A stretch of DNA of 64,000 nucleotides from Bog-756 sp963839925 (GTDB lineage Bacteria > Actinomycetota > Acidimicrobiia > Acidimicrobiales > RAAP-2), in the NCBI GenBank assembly GCA_963839925.1, contig CAWIWV010000001.1, positions 1,922,001-1,986,000 of the forward strand. The letters run 5' to 3'. Shown here one piece after another: positions 7,665-15,979 of the stretch. Below the pieces are notes generated by a model, which had not been told where the DNA came from, made no database searches, and worked only from the letters and a program-made list of their open reading frames with translations. The first letter of the stretch is position 1; the number at the start of each line of letters is the position of its first letter. The position numbers and the translations under genes are program-made.

Positions 7665-9010
7665 TGTCCGTTCCCGAGGCAGAGCCGACCAATCAGAGCT
7701 TCCCGCCCGAGGTCATCGGACGCATCCACGAGATGGCCGACGACGGGAACTACCCGATCCGGGGCCTCGGAGCACGCCGCAAGCTCCCCACGTTCGACGA
7801 CCTCACCTTCCTCACTGCGTCGGTCTCGCGCTACCCGATCGAGGGGTACCGGGAACGCTGCGAGACCACCACCGCCCTCGGTGCGCGCCACGGCGCCACG
7901 CCGATCGAGTTGGCGATACCGATCACGATCGCCGGCATGAGCTTCGGCGCGCTCTCCGCCACGGCCAAACAGGCCATCGGCCAGGCGGCGACGTCGGTGG
8001 GCACCTCGACGACCACTGGAGACGGTGGGATGACCCCCGAAGAACGCAAGGCCTCCTCAATGCTCGTCTACCAAGTCCTTCCCTCCCGCTACGGCTTCGA
8101 CCCCGCCGACCTTCGCCAAGCCGACGCTGCGGAGATCGTCGTCGGGCAGGGGGCGAAGCCGGGCGGTGGCGGCATGCTGCTGGGCCAGAAGGTGAACGAC
8201 CGGGTCGCCGCGATGCGGACCCTGCCGCCGGGCATCGACCAGCGATCGGCGAGCCGCCATCCCGACTGGATGGGACCCGACGACATGCGGATCAAGATCG
8301 AGGAGCTCCGCGAGGCCACCGACTGGTCGATCCCTGTCTACGTGAAAGTGGGAGCGACCCGGGTCGACCACGACGTGAAGCTCGCGGTGGCGGCCGGAGC
8401 CGACGTGGTGGTGGTGGACGGCATGCAGGGTGGAACAGCAGCGACCCAGGACGTGTTCATCGAGCACACCGGGATCCCCACTCTTCCGGCAGTGCGCATG
8501 GCTGCGACCGCACTCGAGGAGATCGGCAAGCGAGGGGAGGTCCAGCTCATCGTCTCGGGCGGGATCCGATCGGGGGCCGACGTGGCGAAAGCGCTCGCAC
8601 TCGGAGCGGACGCGGTGTCGATCGGGGCGGCCGCGCTGATGGCCATCGGGTGCAACCGCGACCACTACCTCACCCCCGCGGGGACCAGCGTCGACGTTGC
8701 GGCCGACTACGTTTCGATCGGCACCCGGGCCGGTCACTGCGCGCACTGCCACATCGGACGCTGCCCGGTGGGGATCGCCACCCAGGACCCAGAGCTCGAG
8801 GCGCGTCTCGACGTCGACCGGGCGGCTGAATCGTTGGCCAACTATCTGCGGGCGCTGACCTTGGAGGTCACCGCACTCACCCGGGCATGTGGGAAGTCCA
8901 ACGTCCACCACCTCGAACCGGAGGACCTGGTGGCCCTCACCGTGGAGGCCGCGGCTATGGCCAGGCTTCCGCTCGCCGGCACCTCGTGGATCCCAGGTTG
9001 GACGTCATGA
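7664..9010 (+). CDS. glxD: FMN-binding glutamate synthase domain protein (GlxD/MgsC type)
   Basis: A 448-residue TIM-barrel protein equal to the synthase domain of glutamate synthase. GMSFGALSATAKQAIGQAA, the FMN-binding GQGAKPGGGG at 161-170, VDGMQGGTAATQDVFIEHTGIP and ALGADAVSIG are typical. Cys359, Cys362 and Cys367 (HCAHCHIGRCPVG) should ligate a 3Fe-4S cluster. In MgsABC the complex transfers a methylamino group to 2-oxoglutarate to form N-methylglutamate. Here the product is unknown but an N-substituted glutamate or glutamate is expected. The gene ends 34 nt from the convergent flavoprotein gene. Confidence 0.85.
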   Translation: MSVPEAEPTNQSFPPEVIGRIHEMADDGNYPIRGLGARRKLPTFDDLTFLTASVSRYPIEGYRERCETTTALGARHGATPIELAIPITIAGMSFGALSATAKQAIGQAATSVGTSTTTGDGGMTPEERKASSMLVYQVLPSRYGFDPADLRQADAAEIVVGQGAKPGGGGMLLGQKVNDRVAAMRTLPPGIDQRSASRHPDWMGPDDMRIKIEELREATDWSIPVYVKVGATRVDHDVKLAVAAGADVVVVDGMQGGTAATQDVFIEHTGIPTLPAVRMAATALEEIGKRGEVQLIVSGGIRSGADVAKALALGADAVSIGAAALMAIGCNRDHYLTPAGTSVDVAADYVSIGTRAGHCAHCHIGRCPVGIATQDPELEARLDVDRAAESLANYLRALTLEVTALTRACGKSNVHHLEPEDLVALTVEAAAMARLPLAGTSWIPGWTS

Positions 9011-9044
9011 GTGACGGTCCGGACAGCTTGAGGGAGCTGGACCC

Positions 9045-10223
9045 CTATCGCATCTCGGGCGCACCCGCGTAAGGGTTTTGGCTCACCAACGGACACCCCT
9101 CGTCGAAACGGCTGAGCCGGAAGTCGTTCCCGTCGATCAACGGGTCGCGGCTCGCGCCATCGATCAGAAGGTCGGCCACCAATTCGCCGACCGCCGGGGA
9201 GATCTTGTAGCCGTGCCCGCTGAAACCGGCACACACGAACAGACCATCGACCAAGGTCGGCCCGATCACCGGGTTGTAGTCCGGCGTCACGTCGTAACAC
9301 CCGGCGTAGCTGGACGAAAGGCTCGCCCCGGTCAGGCTCGGGAAGCGGTGCATGAACTTGTCGATCGCCGTCCCCAAGTAGTCGTCGTCCAAGGTGTTCT
9401 CGTACCCGTCGGGGTCCGACCACTCCGGCTTGCAGTGGTCCGAATTGCCCAACAGGAGATCCGAGCGCTCCGCCCTCAGGTACTGGAGGGTTACCAGATC
9501 CGACATCACCGGCACGTCGCCGAGAGGCTGCCCCGGATCGACGATCATCATCTGCTCACGTTGGGTCTTGATAGGCAACACCACTCCGAGATCCGAGACC
9601 AGTCCGGTCGACCACGGACCCGCCGCCACGACGACCGCCGTCGCCTCGATCCTCTCTCCGGTCGTCGTCACAGCCCCGCTCACTCTGCTTCCGGCCGCGG
9701 TGAGATGAGCGATCTCACAGCCCTGGCGCACCTCGGCTCCCAGTCCGCGCGCCTGCTGAGCGAACGCTGCCGCCGTCTGGTAAGCGTCGGCGTATCCACC
9801 CCGCGGCTCGTAGGCGAAGAGGTCGAAGTCGTCGACCTGCATCGCCGGCAACATTGCGCCCGCCTCCCCTGGACTGATCAGGGAGACGTCGATCCCGATC
9901 GCCTGTTGCATGGCGACGTTCGCCTTCAGCGCCACCGCGTTTTCCGGACCGACGCCCACCAGGTAGCCGGTCCGATGGAAACCAATGTCACCGAGTGCGC
10001 GATCCGCATCCTCGAGGACCGGCAGGGAGCGCCAGGCCATCGCGGCCAACGAAGGGGATCCGTAGTGGCACCGGATGATCCCGCTCGACTTGCCGGTGAA
10101 TCCGGCGCCGATGACATCGCGTTCGACGACGAGGACTCCACCGAGCCCGCGTGCTCCGAGGGCTCGGGCCACGGCGAGACCTTCGACTCCACCACCAATG
10201 ATCAGTGCGGAGGCCCCGGACAC
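9045..10223 (-). CDS. FAD-dependent amine oxidoreductase (DAO family, sarcosine oxidase beta-like)
   Basis: A 392-residue flavoprotein. The dinucleotide fold is GGGVEG at 10-15 with VVERDVIGAGFTGKSSGIIR following, a region where related oxidases bind FAD. TPDYNPVIGPTLVDGLFVCAGFSGHGYKISPAVGELVADLL is the characteristic C-terminal FAD/substrate segment of glycine/sarcosine oxidase-like DAO proteins. It should oxidise a secondary amine, for example an N-alkylglutamate or a gamma-glutamyl polyamine, to an imine. In the N-methylglutamate pathway the homologous MgdA works in a four-subunit dehydrogenase, but only this subunit is present here. It starts at a GTG that is probably leaderless. Confidence 0.8.
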   Translation of the reverse strand: MSGASALIIGGGVEGLAVARALGARGLGGVLVVERDVIGAGFTGKSSGIIRCHYGSPSLAAMAWRSLPVLEDADRALGDIGFHRTGYLVGVGPENAVALKANVAMQQAIGIDVSLISPGEAGAMLPAMQVDDFDLFAYEPRGGYADAYQTAAAFAQQARGLGAEVRQGCEIAHLTAAGSRVSGAVTTTGERIEATAVVVAAGPWSTGLVSDLGVVLPIKTQREQMMIVDPGQPLGDVPVMSDLVTLQYLRAERSDLLLGNSDHCKPEWSDPDGYENTLDDDYLGTAIDKFMHRFPSLTGASLSSSYAGCYDVTPDYNPVIGPTLVDGLFVCAGFSGHGYKISPAVGELVADLLIDGASRDPLIDGNDFRLSRFDEGCPLVSQNPYAGAPEMR

Positions 10224-10240
10224 AGTTGTATTCTATTCAC
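10224..10240. promoter_or_regulatory. symmetric divergent leaderless promoter
   Basis: Only 17 bp separate the GTG of the flavoprotein (10223, minus) from the ATG of the deformylase (10241, plus). TATTCT at 10229-10234 is 6 nt before the plus-strand ATG. Its overlapping complement TAGAAT at 10230-10235 is 6 nt before the minus-strand GTG. Each start therefore has its own -10 box in the leaderless position and the two boxes overlap by five bases. Confidence 0.6.
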
Positions 10241-10846
10241 ATGAGTTTCTCTGCATGCAACACCGGAACTCGGGAACCGAAGCGAATTCTTCAGGTCGGT
10301 GACCCCGAACTTCGCCGAAGGGCGGAACCGGTGGATCCCGCCGACATTGCGAGCGAGGAGATCCAGTCGATCATCGACGATCTCATCTGCACGATGCGGG
10401 CGGCCAACGGAGCGGGCCTTGCCGCGACGCAGATCGGCGTTGCACTTCAGATCTGTGTGATCGAGGTCGGGGACAACCCCCGCTATCCCTACAAGCCACA
10501 GATCCCGCTCACCGTCCTGGTCAACCCCCGCTGGACCAACGTCACCGATGAGCTGTTCGTCAACAACGAAGGGTGTCTTTCGGTGCCGGGCATGCGTGGG
10601 GACGTCGAGCGCTTCACCGAGATACGGGTGCATGCTCTCGACCGAGACGCGAAAGCGATGGACTTCACGGTTGTGGGGCTCTCGGCCGGTACCTACCAAC
10701 ACGAATGCGACCATCTGGACGGCGTGCTCTTCGTCGACCGGCTGACGGATCGCACGACCCTGTCGACGTGGGAGAACTTCGAGGCCTTCAGGCGGGAGGA
10801 GTACCTCGGACGAGTGGCCGACCTCGTCGGTCGCTACGGGTCCTAG
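10241..10846 (+). CDS. def: peptide deformylase (possibly specialised)
   Basis: 201 residues with all three deformylase motifs intact: GAGLAATQIG at 57-66, EGCLSVP at 110-116 (metal ligand Cys112) and HECDH at 154-158 (two metal His and catalytic Glu). The family removes the N-formyl group from nascent proteins. The gene is 30 nt upstream of an M24 metallopeptidase, reproducing the deformylase/methionine-aminopeptidase order, yet both lie inside an amine-utilisation locus. It may be a paralogue acting on a small formylated metabolite; that is inference. Start chosen as the ATG with a -10 box 6 nt upstream; a longer frame from 10205 would run into the divergent gene. Confidence 0.85.
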   Translation: MSFSACNTGTREPKRILQVGDPELRRRAEPVDPADIASEEIQSIIDDLICTMRAANGAGLAATQIGVALQICVIEVGDNPRYPYKPQIPLTVLVNPRWTNVTDELFVNNEGCLSVPGMRGDVERFTEIRVHALDRDAKAMDFTVVGLSAGTYQHECDHLDGVLFVDRLTDRTTLSTWENFEAFRREEYLGRVADLVGRYGS

Positions 10847-10875
10847 AGAGAGCCCAAGTGAGAGGAGTGGACTCC

Positions 10876-11580
10876 ATGTCAGACGTACAGGATCGTGAGC
10901 TGCTCGAAGGGGTCGGCGCCAAGTACTCCCTCGACGCGATGCTCGAAGTCAGAGCGAAGACTCGGCAGGCGGCCAACGAGATCGCGTCTCAGATCAAGCC
11001 AGGCCTCTCCGAAGAGGCGGCTCGCAAAATCGCCGCGTCCGTGCTGAACGACGCCGGCCTCCGCAAGGGCTGGCACAAGATCCTCATCCGATTCGGGATC
11101 AACACGATCAAGAACTTCGAAGAGCCATCTGAGCCGGGTGTCGTCCTGGGTGATGACGACATCTTCTTCGTCGACATCGGACCAATCTCCGAAGGTGTCG
11201 AGGGTGACGCCGGTACCACGGTCGTCGTGGGCGACGACTCAGAGATGAAGGCCGCCTCCGTCGACGTCGTGACCCTGTGGAGGCGGGTCCGGGACGCGTG
11301 GCTGAAAGATGGGCTCAACGGCATCGATCTTTACGAGTACGCCGACACGATGGCGACCGAGATGGGATGGAGGTTGAACCTCGAACTGACCGGTCACCGT
11401 CTCTCCGACTTCCCGCACGACGCCCACTACGAGGGCCTCCTCTCCGACGTCGGTTTCCGACCGGCCTCGGGCCTGTGGGTCCTGGAAATCCAGATTCGCC
11501 ACCCCGACCGCCCGTTCGGGGCGTTCTTCGAAGACATGCTGATCGAGGACGACAGGCTGCAGGCGCTGTCCTTCGCTTGA
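10876..11580 (+). CDS. M24-family metallopeptidase (aminopeptidase/creatinase-like)
   Basis: 234 residues from ATG 10876, preceded by GAGAGGAG. The pita-bread fold metal ligands are complete: Asp100 (FFVDIG), Asp111 (EGDAGTT), His174 (TGHRLSDFPH), Glu204 (VLEIQ) and Glu219 (FFEDML). This is close in size to methionine aminopeptidases, but the sequence around the sites is divergent and the N-terminal region lacks other MetAP hallmarks, so a creatinase-like or dipeptidase activity is equally possible. It follows the deformylase on the same transcript and precedes the regulator gene. Confidence 0.75.
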   Translation: MSDVQDRELLEGVGAKYSLDAMLEVRAKTRQAANEIASQIKPGLSEEAARKIAASVLNDAGLRKGWHKILIRFGINTIKNFEEPSEPGVVLGDDDIFFVDIGPISEGVEGDAGTTVVVGDDSEMKAASVDVVTLWRRVRDAWLKDGLNGIDLYEYADTMATEMGWRLNLELTGHRLSDFPHDAHYEGLLSDVGFRPASGLWVLEIQIRHPDRPFGAFFEDMLIEDDRLQALSFA

Positions 11581-11620
11581 AGGGGCCGGATTGGTGGGGA
11601 CGGGTATAGATTCCTCCGTC

Positions 11621-12259
11621 GTGACCCCATCTCAGCGCCCGGCGATCGCGGCGAACGGGTCCGACCCCGATGCCGCCGAAGGTGCCGGCGGTCAGCTCGG
11701 TCAAGTCATCGCCAACCATGTGCGGAGCAGACGTCTGGAGATCGGGCTCACCGTGGGTCAGCTCGCCGAGCGGACCGGCATCTCCAAAGGGATGCTCTCG
11801 AAGATCGAGAACGCGCAGACCTCACCCAGCCTCTCGACGGTCGAAAGGTTGGCGGCTGCGCTCGACATGCCGGTCACCTCGCTCTTCCGCGGCCTGGCCG
11901 AGGAGCGGGACGCGGTCTTCGTGAAGGCGGGCACCGGACCCGAGATTGTGCGCAAGGGAACCCGATCGGGTCACACCTACGAGTTGCTGGGGAGCCTTCG
12001 TGGACCGTACAAACGGGTGGAGCCACTGCTGGTGTCCCTCGACGAGCGAACCGAGGTCTTCCCGCTCTTTCAACACGCCGGGGTCGAGATCCTCTACATG
12101 CTCACCGGGGTGATGGAGTACGGGTACGGGCGGGAGCGGTATCTGATGAAGCGCGGCGACACCCTCCAGTTCGAAGGCGACATCCCGCACGGACCGACCA
12201 AGCTGGTCAAGCTGCCGATCCGCTTCCTGTCGATCACCATCTACACCGGCGACCGCTGA
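11621..12259 (+). CDS. XRE-family regulator with C-terminal cupin (PuuR-like)
   Basis: About 212 residues from the GTG at 11621, which lies 8 nt after TAGATT. A lambda-type helix-turn-helix occupies the N-terminal half (GLTVGQLAERTGISKGMLSKIE, then PSLSTVERLAAALDMPVTSLF), and a cupin beta-barrel follows (GVEILYMLTGVMEYGYG, MKRGDTLQFEGDIPHGPT). This architecture is shared with PuuR, which senses putrescine and represses the puu genes. The closest candidate operator is the 21-bp palindrome at 12347-12367 just before the next gene. The effector is probably the amine or a gamma-glutamyl intermediate. Confidence 0.8.
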   Translation: MTPSQRPAIAANGSDPDAAEGAGGQLGQVIANHVRSRRLEIGLTVGQLAERTGISKGMLSKIENAQTSPSLSTVERLAAALDMPVTSLFRGLAEERDAVFVKAGTGPEIVRKGTRSGHTYELLGSLRGPYKRVEPLLVSLDERTEVFPLFQHAGVEILYMLTGVMEYGYGRERYLMKRGDTLQFEGDIPHGPTKLVKLPIRFLSITIYTGDR

Positions 12260-12346
12260 GCAGCGGGTCACGCTCGCGTCAGCTCCCCTACCCTCCCCAC
12301 AATTCACATGATGGACATGCTGGCGACATCCAGCTGAAAACGTCCC

Positions 12347-12367
12347 CTGTTTACTATTGGTGAACAG
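12347..12367. promoter_or_regulatory. candidate operator of the XRE-cupin regulator
   Basis: CTGTTTAC at 12347-12354 and GTGAACAG at 12360-12367 form an inverted repeat with one mismatch and a TATTG spacer. A possible -10 box (TACTAT, 12352-12357) is embedded in it. It lies 27 nt before the GTG of the second synthetase-like gene and directly downstream of the regulator gene, so repression by occlusion is plausible. Confidence 0.5.
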
Positions 12368-12394
12368 AGTTTCTAGCGAATGCGAGGGGACGGC

Positions 12395-13792
12395 GTGCCG
12401 ACCGATCTCGAAGAATTCCTCGAACAAGAGGGCCGAGCCGAAGGCATCGAAGGGGTCGCCCGTCGAATCGAAGCCGAGGGCATCACCTACGTCTACTTCC
12501 AGTTCGTGTCGGTCACCGGACGGGTGATGGGCAAGGGCATTCCCGCGCAGCACTGGCGAACCACCGCCACCAAAGGCTTCCAGCTGGTCTACGGCGCCAC
12601 TGCCAATTTGTTCATCGACCGTCACGGGCACTACCTCGGCTACGGCCCCGAGGCATCGGAGCTGGTCGGTCTCCCTGACGTCGACACCTTCTGTCCGCTT
12701 CCCTGGGATCCCAAAGTCGCCCGGGTCTTCTGCACGCTGTTCCGTGGTCGCGAGGAGATCGACGACCCCGGCAGCTTCCTCACCTCGGACTGCAGGGGCA
12801 ACCTCCACCGGATCCACCATCAGTTCCGCGAAGAGACCGGTCTCACCCTCCATGCCGGATGCGAGCCGGAGATGATGTGGCTGAAGACCAACCCGGACGG
12901 CACCCCGTCGGTCGAAGGGGTCACCAAGCCGTACTGCTACCACATCGACCAATTCGCCGAGTTACAACCGGTCATCCACCGGGTCGTCGAGTACGGGTCG
13001 CTGATGGGCCTCGACATGATCCAGGGGGACCACGAGGACGCACCGGGACAGCTCGAGCTCAACTTCGCCTTCGGGCCCGCGGAGGCGACCGCCGACCGCC
13101 TGACCACCTACCGGCAGATCTGCCGCCAGGTCGGCCGCGAGTTCGGGCTCTTCCCCTGCTTCATGCCCAAGCCGTTCATGGGGGTGTCGGCCAACGGCTG
13201 TCACCACAACATCTCGCTCTGGCAGGGAGAGACCAACATGTTCCTCCCCGACGGCGAGGACCCCCGGCTGCCCGGCAAGACCGGGCTGCACGCCATCGGC
13301 GGTGTGCTCGCCCATCTTCGAGCACTGACCGCGATCACCGCGCCGACGGTCAACTCCTACCGCAGGTTCGCGGACGCAGGGTTCTGGGCGCCGGTGTTCT
13401 CGGACTGGGGCTTCCAGAACCGGACCACTGCGCTGCGGGTCAGTGCACCAGGACGCTTCGAGTACCGCTCGGTCGACTCGGCGGTCAACCCCTACCTCTC
13501 GCTCGCCGCACTGTTGGTGACCATGCGCGACGGGCTCGACCAGAGCCTCGACCCCGGTCCGCCCGAAGAGGGCAACATCTACGAGGCGATCGGCGCCGGC
13601 AAACAGGTCGATCGGATTCCCTCCACCTTGGGAGAGGCGCTCGACGCCCTGGAGGCCGACCCGGTGGTCCGACAGGCCTTGCCGGGCGAGATGTTCGGAG
13701 TGTTCATGGCATACAAACGGGACGAGTGGGAGCGGTTCATCGGTTCGGTGAGCGATTGGGACGTGAAGGAGTACTTGGACATCCTCCCGTGA
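12395..13792 (+). CDS. glutamine synthetase-like gamma-glutamyl-amide ligase (second copy)
   Basis: About 465 residues from GTG 12395, with GAGGGG 5 nt upstream; an ATG at 12380 is also in frame but would place the ribosome site inside the gene. The fold motifs are AGCEPEMMWL, QGDHEDAPGQLELNFAF, ANGCHHNISLW, PTVNSYRRF and RTTALRVSAPGRFEYRSVDSAV. The adenylylation-loop motif of housekeeping GlnA is absent. Sequence differs strongly from the glnT-like copy at 3631-5007, so it is not a recent duplicate. It is the first gene of a four-gene set with an amidotransferase, a third synthetase-like gene and a dioxygenase. Confidence 0.85.
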   Translation: MPTDLEEFLEQEGRAEGIEGVARRIEAEGITYVYFQFVSVTGRVMGKGIPAQHWRTTATKGFQLVYGATANLFIDRHGHYLGYGPEASELVGLPDVDTFCPLPWDPKVARVFCTLFRGREEIDDPGSFLTSDCRGNLHRIHHQFREETGLTLHAGCEPEMMWLKTNPDGTPSVEGVTKPYCYHIDQFAELQPVIHRVVEYGSLMGLDMIQGDHEDAPGQLELNFAFGPAEATADRLTTYRQICRQVGREFGLFPCFMPKPFMGVSANGCHHNISLWQGETNMFLPDGEDPRLPGKTGLHAIGGVLAHLRALTAITAPTVNSYRRFADAGFWAPVFSDWGFQNRTTALRVSAPGRFEYRSVDSAVNPYLSLAALLVTMRDGLDQSLDPGPPEEGNIYEAIGAGKQVDRIPSTLGEALDALEADPVVRQALPGEMFGVFMAYKRDEWERFIGSVSDWDVKEYLDILP

Positions 13793-13850
13793 CCCGCGCG
13801 CCCTGTACCCACCCCGGAGCCACCGCCCGACGAGGATCGACCACCCGACG

Positions 13851-14642
13851 ATGACCACACCGACCACCGACACGCCAGGCAACGACGAACTCGAGGGCGC
13901 ACGGGTGCTGGTCTTCCAACACCTGCCAGTCGAGACCCCGGGGTCGGTCGGGCATCACCTGGTGGCGTCCGGCTTGGAGCTGTCGGTGGTCGAGCTGGAC
14001 CACGGCCAGCCGATCCCCGTGCTGGGCGACTACGACGCACTGGTCGTGATGGGCGGACCGATGGACGTCTGGCAGGAGGAGCTCCACCCGTGGTTGGTGG
14101 CCGAAAAGCAGGCGATCCGATGCTGGGTCGAGGAGCTCGATCGTCCCTTCCTCGGAGTCTGCCTCGGTCACCAGCTGCTGGCGGACTCGCTCGGTGGCGA
14201 AGTCGGTCCGATGCCCGAACCGGAGATCGGGGTGATGGAGATCCGCGTCACCGAGGAGGGTCGGTCCGATCCACTCGTCGCCGACCTCGCTCCCGGCTTT
14301 CCGGCACTCCAATGGCACGGCGCGCAGGTGCTGCGGCCCCCGGCCGGCGCAGTGGTGCTCGCACACAACTCTCACTGCGCGGTCCAGGCCCTGCGGGTGG
14401 GCAGTGCGGCATGGGGGATGCAGTTCCACATCGAGGCGTCACCCTCGGTCGTCGCCGAGTGGAGTGACGTTCCTGAGTACCGCTCGGCACTGGCGGCCAC
14501 CGGCGACGGCGACCCCGGATGGATGTATCGAGCGATGCTCGCCAACGAAGACGCAATGGCCTCGGCCTGCGCCACGTTGAGCAGCACCCTGCTCACCCGG
14601 ATTCGCGCCGGCATCGGGAGTCGGGAGGAGCTCGCCCGGTGA
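13851..14642 (+). CDS. class I glutamine amidotransferase (GATase1) domain protein
   Basis: 263 residues with a complete class I triad: Cys104 in GVCLGHQLL, His193 and Glu195 in QFHIEAS. MGGPMDVW supplies the oxyanion region. It resembles stand-alone GMP-synthase-type amidotransferases rather than the C26 family to which PuuD belongs. Between two gamma-glutamyl ligases, a hydrolase that removes the gamma-glutamyl group from a processed intermediate is a reasonable role, as PuuD does for gamma-glutamyl-GABA. Its stop overlaps the next start (GTGA). Confidence 0.8.
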   Translation: MTTPTTDTPGNDELEGARVLVFQHLPVETPGSVGHHLVASGLELSVVELDHGQPIPVLGDYDALVVMGGPMDVWQEELHPWLVAEKQAIRCWVEELDRPFLGVCLGHQLLADSLGGEVGPMPEPEIGVMEIRVTEEGRSDPLVADLAPGFPALQWHGAQVLRPPAGAVVLAHNSHCAVQALRVGSAAWGMQFHIEASPSVVAEWSDVPEYRSALAATGDGDPGWMYRAMLANEDAMASACATLSSTLLTRIRAGIGSREELAR

Positions 14643-15979
14643 CCCGATCGTTGTGCGCCGGCGACGCCGAGGGTGCGGTCGCCCGCCGGGACGTTGCCGA
14701 GTGGTTCGATGAGTTGGGGACCCGCATCGTCCACCTCGGGGTGATCGACGCGTCCGGTGTGTTGCGCGAGAAAATGCTCACCACCTCCGCCGCGGCTCGA
14801 GCCTTCGAGCGCGGCTGGAGCTTCATCGACGCGATCCAGTGGTGGGGACCGGACGATCGACTGTATCCAGGCGCCAACCCGGGCGCGACGAGCCACCCGG
14901 CCGTAGTCGACCTGGCCAGCGGCAGGAACTACCCCTTCGGACCGGATCGTTCGGCGCTCTTCCTTGCCGAGTTCGCCGAGCCACTCAACCAACTCTCCGC
15001 ACGTCACCAGGTCGATTGCATGATCGAACGAGCCGCCGAGCTCGGACTGGACGCCCGAGTGGGATGGGAGTTCGAATGCATCGTCCTCGAAGAGGAGATG
15101 CGCCCCACGATGCGCGACAACCGGTGCTGGTCCGCCAGCACCATGGCGACGGAGGCAGATCGGATCCTCGAGCTCATCGACACGCTCGAAGCGGGTGAGG
15201 TCCCGGTCGACCACATCTGCGCCGAGCTCGGGCCGGGCTGCCTCGAGATCGCTCTCGGTCCGCAAGCGGCACTGCGCTCGGCAGATTCGGCGGCGCTGAT
15301 GAAGATCTACACCCGAGCCCATTACGCGGTCCGGGGCGAACGGGCCACCTTCATGGCCCAGCTCGGCGAGGGATTCCCCGGCCTCGGAGGACACCCGAGC
15401 CTCTCCCTTCACTCGACCATCGACGGCAGGCCGATGCTCACCGACGAACCGGGCGTACTCTCCAAGGTCGGACGAGCCGCGATCGCCGGCGTGGTCGAAC
15501 TCCTGCCCGACCTGCTGGCCATGGTCGCGCCGACACCGAACTCGTATCGCCGTTTCGGGCCGGGCAACTGGGCTCCGACGACGCCGACCTGGGGCATGGG
15601 GAACTACAGCTGCTCGCTCCGAGTGGTGGTCGACGACCCTGACACCTCTCGCCTCGAACTGCGCGCCGGGGGCGCAGACATCTCCCCGCATCACGCTCTC
15701 GCGATGCTGCTCGGGGCGGCGGTGTGGGGCATCGAGCACGACCTCGATCCGCCACCACCGGTCGACGGAGCGAACGACGGAAGGGTGCGTGCGAGTGGGC
15801 CCCGCTTCCCTCGCGACCTGGTCGAGGCTTCCGTTCGCCTGTCTGCGAGCACTGCCGGTCGTGAGCTGTTCGGAGACGCCTTCGTCGACCATCTCGCCGA
15901 GACCGGCATGGCCGAAGCGGACGCCTGTCATCGATTCGTCTCGGACCAGGAGCGAGACCGTTACCTCGCCCATGCGTGA
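14639..15979 (+). CDS. glutamine synthetase-like ligase (third copy, divergent)
   Basis: 446 residues from GTG 14639; GGGAGGAG precedes it and the start overlaps the amidotransferase stop by 4 nt. Family elements are VGWEFECIV, CAELGPGCLEIALGP, GGHPSLSLHSTID, PTPNSYRRFGPGNWAP and RLELRAGGADISPHHALAMLLG. The N-terminal domain VIDASGVLREKML matches the beta-grasp that closes the active site. The site around the metal-binding His reads LGGHPSL instead of NG-x-H-x-H seen in the other two copies, suggesting a different amine or acid substrate. Confidence 0.8.
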   Translation: MTRSLCAGDAEGAVARRDVAEWFDELGTRIVHLGVIDASGVLREKMLTTSAAARAFERGWSFIDAIQWWGPDDRLYPGANPGATSHPAVVDLASGRNYPFGPDRSALFLAEFAEPLNQLSARHQVDCMIERAAELGLDARVGWEFECIVLEEEMRPTMRDNRCWSASTMATEADRILELIDTLEAGEVPVDHICAELGPGCLEIALGPQAALRSADSAALMKIYTRAHYAVRGERATFMAQLGEGFPGLGGHPSLSLHSTIDGRPMLTDEPGVLSKVGRAAIAGVVELLPDLLAMVAPTPNSYRRFGPGNWAPTTPTWGMGNYSCSLRVVVDDPDTSRLELRAGGADISPHHALAMLLGAAVWGIEHDLDPPPPVDGANDGRVRASGPRFPRDLVEASVRLSASTAGRELFGDAFVDHLAETGMAEADACHRFVSDQERDRYLAHA

